Source: Pagrus major (taxonomy: Eukaryota; Chordata; Actinopteri; Spariformes; Sparidae). Taken from it: a stretch of 64,000 nucleotides of DNA. Shown here in pieces: positions 27,401-38,600 of the stretch. The notes beneath the pieces were generated by a model. It ran no database searches, was not told the DNA's origin, and worked only from the letters and a program-made list of their open reading frames with translations. Made by a program: the position numbers and the translations under genes. The DNA lies in contig NC_133238.1 of assembly GCF_040436345.1 (NCBI RefSeq), positions 1,612,501 through 1,676,500 of the forward strand. Direction: 5' to 3'. Position 1 is the stretch's first letter; every line of letters begins with the position of its first letter.

Positions 27401-30400
27401 CGCGACTCCACACATTAGAACCGAAGTACACCATTCCGTCACACACGCATTTTACTCGCACAGTGGTCCCAGACCTCTACAAAGATAGCATACCTTTCCA
27501 TCCCTGCTACCTTCGTTCCACATGACCGTGTTTTTTCTTTCTTTCATTCTTTTTTTTTTTTTTTCAACTGTAGGAGACCTAGTTGGTGCCTTAAGGCCTC
27601 AACTGCTGTCAGAAAACTTAGATGTGCTTGCAATCTTGAAAAAGAACATGACTATATCTTAGGCTAGGCAGTGTAGTTGTAGCTAGCTCTCAACTCTGTG
27701 TCATGCTTGAAGAGAAATTTGGTGAGTCTATTTGCACTGTAAAAGTAATACTTTGATTATGGTTTGCCCTGAAAAAATAAGACTAACAAAAACGTAGTGT
27801 TACTTATTTTGTTATTTATACTGTTTATTTTTTACTTTTAATATGTGGAAGGGAGTCCCATTAGACAGTCACACACAGCTTCAAATACAAGTTAGAAACT
27901 CGCACATAGTTTATGCACAGTTATAAGTTATGAAACGCCTCATGAGAGATAATACAGGAGAGAAGTCAGTTGAGTTTGTGGCAAAACCATAGCGCTTACA
28001 AACTGTTTGTGTATTCGTTGTTCTGCATGTGATAATTCGTCTTCAGTCAGAAGACCTGAAGTGACATTTATTACAAGATGAAATGTTTTTAACTAGTAAT
28101 AAAGATCGACCTGCATTATTTTGCATTTTGTGACTTTACATCAAATACATTTTTTAAGAAGTTTTCTTGAAAATGGTGTTTAAAATCTCATCTTGTTCTT
28201 GTGAACCCAATATCATGTATCGTCTCATGGGCTGAGTGCATCGTCACACCTCTATTAGGAAAAATGAGTATAATACAACTGACCCTTCATAAAATGGTAC
28301 TTTTTTTTATTTTTGTAATGATGAAAGCCAACCGATATCTCCATGCTTGTGTGTTTCAGATTTACATAGTTTACAACAAGAGGACGGGGAAGCCTCGGGG
28401 CTATGCATTCATTGAATATGAGCATGAACGTGACATGCACTGTGAGTACCAAGCTGGTTTGTATGGGTGCTGCAAGTATTTGAAAATGTTTAAATTTTAA
28501 TCTGTTTTCAGGGTTAGAAAAGTGCTTGGATTTTGGATAAAGTACTTGAAATTTTAACTACATTACTTTCATAATACATTGTTTTTAATATTGGCTCAGC
28601 CAGGTTATATAGAATGCCAAGTCTGTTTTCAGACTGGCGACACATTGAAACATGCAACTTTAATGTGTCACCCCCCTGTAAAATGCTAAAATTAAGATTT
28701 GTTGTTTTTAGCACAGTAGCATCTGACTTAATGTGTAGAGGTGAAATGATCATTTTGAGTGTATAAAATAGTAATTTACTGCTGGTGGAAGTGAAATGCA
28801 CCCTAGAAATGCTTGAAAAGTGCTTGAATTTGACTGGGAAAAAAGGTGTAGGAAACCCCGTGTGAAGCACTGAGCCAAAACCTTTCTCTATATGATCACA
28901 TGTTCATGAAGACAGATGTCTCTGACATGCAGTGTGGTTCTTCAGTTGAACTCCATTTACTTTATTTTACATGGATATTTCTGTTTATGATACTGGGGTG
29001 GCAGCATTCTCTTACACCTAGGGAAAGTGATCGCTACATAATGAGCAAATGAATGGAAATGGCATCAGAGGAATCAGTACTTTTTACAGACTTACGTTCT
29101 ACATTTGCATGTTTTAAAATCTGGGTCTGGTGGTTTTGTGATGTGTGTGTCTGTGTTTGATGCATGTCATCAGTTGACTAATAGTCTGGAGGAGGGGAAC
29201 TGCTTTATTCAATGCAATGGGCCATCTTGGGTGGGGTGGGGGTGGGGGGGGGGTCAACTGTCTGTCATTTGTGAACTTGAAAATCTTTGCCTTTCAACGG
29301 GCACATTGTCTTTTAACTGTTAGGCGTTGTAGCTCTGTGGGAAAGCTGCTCTCGTGGTTGGACTCTAATGGTAAGCACAAAGTCAGACTGGTCACCAAGC
29401 ATAGAATGGGTTTTGTTTTTTTTTTGTTTTTTTAACAGAACAGTGTTAATGACTGTATGGAACCCCATCTTTTGTATGAATAGGAATGGAGCTTGTTTGT
29501 CAAAGTTTTTATTGGTGGTCTTCAACCCTGGTCATGGTGAGATTAGTTAAACTTCAGCACACGAGTGAGAGATTTCAAGCTGGAGGTGATACCACAGTGA
29601 ATAATGGAGTACTGTCTTTTTAGACAAGTGAATGGTGCCATCTAACACAATGACACCATTCTGGGATATTGGTGAGATCAGCTCTTCAAGACCAGAGTTG
29701 CTGAATCACAGCAAGCATGTAGTCACAGCAGGGGATGAACTGAGGGGGGATGTGGGGCTAAACGGTATATTAACTGTGTGTTGTTCTCATTGCCACTGCA
29801 GCCGACAATCTGTGATGGCTATTGGCCAGAGCTGGCTGGCAGATGATGATGGTTATGATACATCTACACCCTACTACCACAGCTCAGTATATGGTTGGTA
29901 TAATGGGTTTGTATGATGGGTAAGATTTCTTTCCACCCTCCATCTCCTACATAGGGAAGAGGAGCTACGTTCAATGGGTAAAGCGTCATACTTTGCAAGC
30001 CCTGAAGTGCTTTAAGTGCAATTAATACTACTATAGTCTTTGACCATTGAACGCACCCCTGACTACTATTGTATTAAATGTCGCCCAATGACTCTGCCCT
30101 TTATGTGAAAGCCACCTCAGGTCACTGAGGGCACATGCTTCGCAATAGTAGTGTCTTAGCTGTATAGAGAGACAAAGAGTCAGTGATCAAGAGAGAGAAA
30201 TCAAATGTGGTGTGGCACAGCTGTCAATCCCACCAGCTTCTTGTGGAGATTGTTGTGATGAATGTTGTGCAGATTAACTGAATTTGATGCAGCTTTCCAA
30301 AAATAGTGATGCTATTTCAGTCTTTATTGTTGCATAGTAATAAAATTATATAAATATTAGGGGTGTCACGATCTCCAAGTCCTCGATTTGATTTTTGATT

Positions 30401-32565
30401 TTAAGGTCAGGATTCGATTCTCGACCTTTTTTTCTTTTAGCACAGATGGCCTACATGGTGTTGTAAGTGATATAATCGCCATTATTTGTTTGCAATGTAC
30501 CACACTAAGGCCTTTTTGTTACATTTAAATAATTTTTGAACAATATAAATGTAACAATAGCTTGTTTCACCAGTCAATTGGAAACTTAGTCATAGAGGGT
30601 ACCTGCCATCTAGTGACTCTCTTTTGTAACTGCAGATGTGAAGAGCGCACACTTAATGTAGTGTGTTGTGATGTTCATGTAGCACTGTATTGCTCTGGAG
30701 GTCCAGCAATCTGTTGTTAAGGCCACTAAGTCTGCACTGCTCTGACTTTTTCCTTCACATTATCATACTGGAAGGGCAACACCTTTGTGATAATTTCGTA
30801 GCGTACCACTGAATAAGGTTGCATGCCTGATGCTACAAATACCCCTATAGCGCTAGTTATTGCTTTAGCGTGAAATGAATTTTGTGGAAGTTTAGCTCTA
30901 AATGAGGATGGAAGAGTTGCATGTGTTAATGATGTAGTTTCTCAATTAAGTCTACTTCTTTATGATGCCTGCGGAGACGTCCTGCCATATTTGTTGTGTT
31001 GCCTGTGGACGCGTATGCTACATGCGCATAGCATATCTTACAAACTGGTTTTCTTGTCGTTGTTGACATAAGTCACCAGGAATGTCAAATAGTTCAGGAG
31101 GGGGTTCAAGTTCAGTTGATGTGTCTCCTATATCAGCAGTTGCCATGGTGTCTTTTCATTGGTTGCTTCAGGTTAGAGGAGGTAATGTTACCTCGCTGGG
31201 CTACAACATGCTGTGTGTGTGTTTTTTCCCTCTTGGCACGCCTGCCGGACGTGATGCTGGCGGCGTGGCGAAATCCTCGATTACAAAGGTTGAGATCGTG
31301 ATGTCATTTCGATCGATATCCAACTTACAGTCGAGATTGTGACACCCCCAATAAATATAGGTCAGCAGGGAAAGCACTTGTGTAAATAATTCAATAATTA
31401 TCATAATATAAATTATTTTCAATAGGAGTAAAAATGGAACTGAAGAATTTTAGTCCAGCTTTGAATTTTTGTTGGTAAATTCCGAAACAAATGTAGTTAG
31501 TTCATTAAAAATGTGTGACTGTCTCTACCCTCTAGTTTGTAAAGATGGGTATCCTGTACTTATAGGGTTAACACTTCAGCTCAACTGGCACTGATGGCAG
31601 ATGCAAGTAGTAGAAGCTGTCTTTTAACTCAGATGTTGAGCAGCCTGCTCATGTCAATCTGTACTTTTTAACATCATTTAAGGTACAGTGTGTAATATGT
31701 AGTGACATCTAGCAGAACAGACCTATCAGAAATGGAATATAATATTCATAAATGTTTTAATTAGTGTATAATCACCCAAAACTAAAAGTTGTTGTTTTTA
31801 TTACCTTAGAATGAGCTGTTTATATCTACATAGGGAGTGAGTCCCTGTCCACTGAGGTGTCCATGTTGCATTGCCATGTTTCTACAGTAGCTCAGAACGG
31901 ATAAACCTGGCACTAGTGAGGGCCTTTCAGGTTTTTTAATTTAGTGGGCAGCCACCGGAAATGCACCGGTTGGAAGAAGAGCGGTGGCTGCTGTTTCCTG
32001 CCAAACAATTTGTGTTGTGAGAAACCAAGTTTGAAACCACAATCCGATAAAGAATGGCTGATCATACTTATTTTGTACAAGAAAAATCACAGGAACATGA
32101 ACCGTTGTCAAAGAAACGAAAACCCGGGACAAGATCTATTTTGATTTACACCTTGTCTTTTGCAGTAAGACAGCACATGGAGCGATAACTAAGTATAGGG
32201 CTGGGAGTGTGCGAAAGACAGTCGAAGTAATGACTTAGTGTGACAGATACTGAGGAGAAGTCTGCTCATTACTGAGTTAATGAATTCTCTATTTTTTCAC
32301 AGTGCTCCATAATGTCTTTTGTATGATCCAAATTATTTAAAAAGAATTTCCCCTTGTGGGATTAAAATAGTATAATAAATTAAAAATTAAATTTAAATTT
32401 TGTAGACTTGTAATCTATAGTTTTATAGACTAAATAATTAAATACATCTTCACCTCATCACTTGAATTAGTAGAAATTCTCAGAGGGCCACTGTAGGATT
32501 GTTGCAATCTAGAATCTCACTGCTAGAATCCACTATCCACAATACTCAATATATTACACACTGTA

Positions 32566-32603
<38 letters not shown>

Positions 32604-35600
32604 AACATTTTTCTGAGACTCCATTCCTCAAACTGCTAATTTTCTATGCAAAACATTGAGCAGCTGGCTGCATGTATAGCCTGATTAGTTTAATACAGTT
32701 CACAATCCATTTTTAATCTAGAAAATGTTAAACTCATTTGGGAGGTTAATGCATAATACTATTCAAACTAGTAAGTCTGAGCTGGCTTTAATAGAAAAGG
32801 CAGATGAGGGGAATTTTCTTTAATTATGCTAAATAGGCTATTAATACATTATTTATTCACTACATGACTAAAGGTTAGACTAGACACTAGTTATTGCCTT
32901 ATAGATTGATTCATAACAATAGTAAGGTTAAGATTTTCAACTAAATGGTTCCTCCACATTCAACTTTTGACATGTCAGGAGATTAGGAGTTTAGACACTG
33001 GATGCCCCAAATCAGGTCCATATTTCAGGCCACTTTAGATCCAAGACATGTGTTAGGGACAGGATTTCATTGAATTATTTATTAAATTTATTTATTTTTT
33101 TGTTAAAACAAAGTTTGTTTCTCATTGTTTGGTTTGGGTTGTGATAAGGCAACTTCTGCAAGGAAGGTGGCCCTGTTCTTTTTGTTTTGTTTTTGTTTTG
33201 TTTTTTTTCCCAGTTGGCAGTTTTGGTAGGACTGGTGGGGGTTTGGTAAGGCCCTGTCATTGGATGGGATGTTGCCATCCTTAGTGAACACAGGAAGTGG
33301 TGGGGTTCTGGTAAGGCCCTGTTGTTGTGACAGTATATGTATTCTGGTGCTGAGGGGTTTTTGGTAAGGCCCTGAGACTGCAGATTTTCATATGGCCCAT
33401 GGTTGAGGCAATATGGTAAGACCATCAACTGTATAGTATGTGTGAGGGAGTTTGGTAAGGCCCTCAGAATGTATATGTGAGGATTTGGTAAGGCCCTCAG
33501 ACTGTATGCTGTACCACATGGGTGTTGGTAAGGCCCTTCTACTTGGATTTAAGTTATGTCCTCTGGGATCATCACCACTTCAGACCAGTGTGGCAGCCAG
33601 GATGAGCTGCCTGGATCTCGCCAAGTACTTCCATCATACAGGATGGATCGGAAGACTGTTGTATGGTATAATGGGATGAGGTGTGGGACGAAGTTTGAAT
33701 GTACACAAGTTTGGAAATATGCCAAATGCTGGAGACTCCTTGTTGTCAAAATCTTGCTCTTGGTTGCTTCAATCATGTTGCTTTGTTATGAAGCTTGTAC
33801 AAGGCTTGAGCAGATTAAAGACACTGCAACAGAACAGTCTACCGCCATTTGAATATTTGGTTTAATAATTAGGAGTCCAATTTGCCTGACCAGTTATATG
33901 CTCCTCTGTACAAAGAATACATTAGTGATTGTGGAGACAAACTCTGGATTTTAATTGTTCAAAAACCTGGATCAACAGTTTTTTGATTTCCAAAACGATG
34001 TAATTTCATCTCTAAACAGCCTGTAAAATTATATATTTTTCAGGGGTAGTGAATACACTACCAACAATTATAACAGCGGAGCTTTAGTAATTAATAAATA
34101 TAACTGTATTGTGAACTGTCCCGACAGATTTGGTTAAATATGCACTGTCAAGGGAAATGACAATCACAACGGATTAAGACCTGTTTTGAGATGATGTTTC
34201 ACACTGTGGGTTGAGAGTAGGGGTGGGCGATATGGCAAAAATATCATATCACGATTTTTCAAAAATAAAATCACGATTTCGATTTTATCACGATCTTAAA
34301 TCAAAAAAAGAAAAACAGACAATTTAGGCCAAAGAACCTTTTGAACAGATTTTAATTTAAATAGTTGCAGTTTTGCCAACATGTGCAAACAACGTAAACA
34401 TACTAAAAGGTAAACAACACTCTGATAAAGTGCACTCTTGCAACATAAAAGGTAGCTTTCAATAAACATGAAAGTAAAATATCAATGAATACATTACTGT
34501 TTGTTTTATTCAACACAGTCATTTTAACAGGATTTAAGTACATCAAAACCCTAAATAGCTTATTGAAAAGGGTCCGTCAGTGGTCGGACTATCCGACGGG
34601 GGGGTGGGGGGGTCGTGGTAATTTGAACACTGTACAATTAGCGCATTTACCGTTTATTAGTGGCCAAGCGCGACCTATCCATGCACCCGTGTGTGTGTGT
34701 GTTTGTGCGCGCGAGAGAGGCAGCAGGTGGAGGGGCTAACTGGCAGAGATGAGAGATGGTGAAACGCTGTTTTTGTTTTGTTTTTAAAAAGCGACCAACT
34801 CCTCCGTTTGGCTTTCAGCCATCGCTCTCCATGCGGCTACTGCTACACACAAAAACAAGGAGGCGGGTAAGAAAGCGTGTCACTGCCTGTCATTCACTAT
34901 GATTGGTCGGTCAGGTTGACGATGTAAAACGTTTGGTGCGTCGGTGCATCAGCATAGAACTGCAATTTATAGAATGTGCCCTAGACGATCCCTACGATCT
35001 CTGCACTTTGGCAGATCGTCTTCATGTTGTAATCGTTCACGATTTAATATCGTCATATCGCCCACCCCTAGTTGAGAGTTCTTCTTTGCCACAGTCAAAC
35101 CTGGATCAGATTCAACATTTATTCAGCAAAATATGAGGAGTCACTTTTCACTCTGCTTGTTCAATAGTAGTATTTTTAAAAAGGTTACACCCCAATGAAT
35201 TTGGATCCAAACTAATATCCTTAAGACATCCTGAACAACTTCAAATTGCTACCAATATATCATTTTTAGCCACACTGTTATTTAATGAAGACAGTGAAAG
35301 AACTGAATGCTTGGTAGTTAAATGATGCAGTTAAAAGTATAACACATCAGTCACTCATCGGGTGGAAGGAAGTCAACTCCCATTATCCTTCGGCTTTTAC
35401 CCAGAGAGCAGCCATCTCGGCCTCACCTGCTCCTGGTCAGTATAATGACGCACTGTTTGTTTCCTTTGCCACAATCATGCCGTTATATTTGCATATAACC
35501 TTTGTCTTCCTTCTCCCCATTCCTCTTCTTCAGCCGCCTACAAACATGCAGACGGGAAGAAGATCGATGGTAGAAGGGTGTTGGTGGACGTGGAACGAGG

Positions 35601-38600
35601 ACGCACTGTCAAAGGATGGCATCCTCGCAGGCTAGGTCAGCTGCCTTTTTATGTATTGAGTTTCAAAGCTGTGTGCTACGCAAGTTTTCATTTCACCCGA
35701 AAGACTGACAGACTCACAGACAGAATACACTGAACCCAAATAAAACAAGAGAATGGGTAAATGAACCAGAGGTGTTAAAACTCCACTGACAGTGTTATGA
35801 ACACAGCCTAAGCCATGTGGTTGTGCTAAATACTTTGTCTAATGTAGTTTAATTTTCTGGCAATATACATAGTCAACACTATTGGCTTACTGGTGTTTTT
35901 TCCCTGTCAAAATTATTATTCACAGCCTTCACCCAGCACACCTATTACTGACTACAAGGCACGGGTCATAATGACCGCTCACCACTGTCAACGTTTTTTG
36001 TGCCTCTGATTAATGTCTTCGTGTCACTCCGCAAGTAGTCCATTCATTTGTCACGATGCAACTTCATTCAAAGCAGAGCTCCACTAAAGAGCCTGCAATC
36101 GTTGCAGAAGGTTATCTGATGTGTTCTAAGAATTTTGGACGTGTGGGGCGAACTGTTTCTTTCTTAGCTGAAGCCGACAACGGGACAAAATAAATGTAAA
36201 GAGAGACATGGTGGAGTTCCTATTTTCGTTTTGACAAGTATAATAAATTCTGTAGTCTACCCCTTACATGACCTGGCAAGTGACATTATTCTAAAACGCA
36301 CAAGAATAACTCCCCCGACATGGTTAGAAAATACTGCCTCTAGGCCTGTCACAATTATTATATAATCGCCTGATAGCGATTATTTGAGCTGACCGCGATC
36401 ATTTTGCATAATCGTCAGATTCCACAATCAAGGGAATTCTACTTCAATGTTAGAAATGCCGCATAAACATGCTTGGATGGAAACATGGTGTTTTAAGAGC
36501 AGCGTGGCTCCTTTTTTAAGAGTGTAGCGAGTGGTGAAGCTGGAGATAGAGAGACGTGACTGAGCTCAGAGCTAACAGGTGTGGGTGATGGAGAAGAGAA
36601 TAAATTAACAGTAAAGTTGTCTAGTAGTAGTAAATGTACAGTTTTGGTTTCTGTTTGTCTCTGAGTAAATGCTGCAGCTCCTCAGGACCCAGGAAAGTTC
36701 CTGTGTCTTGCTTCCCAGCTGCTGGGTAAAGTGAGGGAGGAGCTAGGCTAACGGTTAGCCCCGAAGTTAGCATCAACTTCGGCCCTGGAGGCAAACCAAA
36801 GTCTCTGCTGTCCTTCCCGACCACGGTCTAGAAGCTGAAGCAGGAACGGTTATGGAAATGAGGAGAACATGACTTGCCCTGCCTCGTCGGCATGCAAACA
36901 GTAATCAGGAGTAAATGCTAAACATCATTGATGGACTCGGGTGCTGAGCTCTCACCCAGCGCGTGTCCTGGCATGGCAGCGTGCAGCATGTGCCCAAGCT
37001 TTCTCCACCTCACATGAGTTGGGGAGAGAAGTCACCCCCTCCCAGGTGGGCTGCTTCTCCAAAATAAACCAATAGCAAAGCCCGTTAGAGGGCGTAGCAC
37101 GTACAAAATAGAAGTAAGGCTCACGACAGCTACAAGCAAGTCAGAGCCAAAGTTAACGTCAAATGTATTGTCAGTAGCGTTATATATATATACACGACAT
37201 ACAGAGGACGCGTGCCGTGTAAATATGGATGTGACAGTTATTATTTTCAGGTTGCGGTGAAAAGAAAGAAGTGTCTGAATAAAGTGGTTGTCTCCGATAG
37301 TCTGCATGTGGGGGTAATTGTTTACTTAAGCATTATACGTTGTTTTATTATTCTTAGCATTCACACCTCTTTCCCGTGATATATGTGTTGCTGTTGTCAT
37401 TAGATTATGCTGTATAAGTTTCACGTCAGTATGACAAATATCGTAGCGTTATTAGTGCCAGACATGTAGGCTATGTCATGCTGAGACTTTAGCAAGAAAT
37501 AATTGTTGTCGGTCTCTATCGCTCTTCTAAACAATGCAAAAGTAATGTTTGTTTGTTCATACGTTCAATTTGTTCAGGAGAGAAAGGTAAAGTACTTTCT
37601 TACCTGTAATTCGGCCATGGTAAGTGTATGACAGAAAAGTTCCGACGTGAATATTCCAAGCGCTACAGTCGCGCGCGTCCACGAGAGTGGAAAGTGAAAG
37701 TGTGGAGCCGGAGTCGAAACGGGGAGGGGAAGGGGGAGCGCAGTTGTTTCCATCCCAGTCTCATGCGTTTTTCACATATTCTACAAACTCCAGCTTTAAA
37801 CTAAATAAAGTGATCCACTGATCATTTTTGTCATGGTGCCATTAACATTAATGTGAAACGATTCCGGGGGGGGGGGGGGGTTCCCTGCTTTTTTGTCCTT
37901 TGCCAATCACACCTATGGTTATTACTATCTGCAGAATAACTAAGACGATAATACCAAGACCTCTACATTAACTCTGAGCACTGCATCCAGAGGTTCTGCA
38001 GAACAAATGAAAATATTGAGGAACCTGGTCAAACACTTCACTGAATCTGTTTATTATTGCAAACCGTGATGCCTGAGTGGGCAAGACGTTGATCAAACAT
38101 TGCAGTCCTGTATCTGTGCTCCTGTTGCGGCACAGACCAGTAAATGGCTCTGTGCTTTCTTCCTTTGTCAATTTTCCCTTGTATTGATGCCAAGGCTTTT
38201 GGGTCTCTGTAGCTCAGCGTTCAGTGCTGGGCTTAAAAAGGTTCAAACATGCATATCTGATACTTGCATGTAGCAGAATATTGATTTCTCCATTTTAGCT
38301 GTGTTCAGATGGATGAGCAAAATAATGTCTGCCTTGATAGCATTCCAGACTTGATGACATCAAGTCTTGGGGTCCTAACTTAACAAATTTAACTCGTTCC
38401 TATGTCCGGCTTGTTTTTCCTAACCAGGTGGTGGATTGGGTGGCACTAGGAGAGGTGGAGCTGACGTCAACATCAAGCACTCTGGGCGAGATGATGCATC
38501 TCGTTATGATGATCGTCCCCTGGGCGGGTGAGTACTGTCAGGGAAGACCTGTCATTTGGCATAAAATTGTGTGCTGCTGTGTACAACAGTCTTTGCTTTC

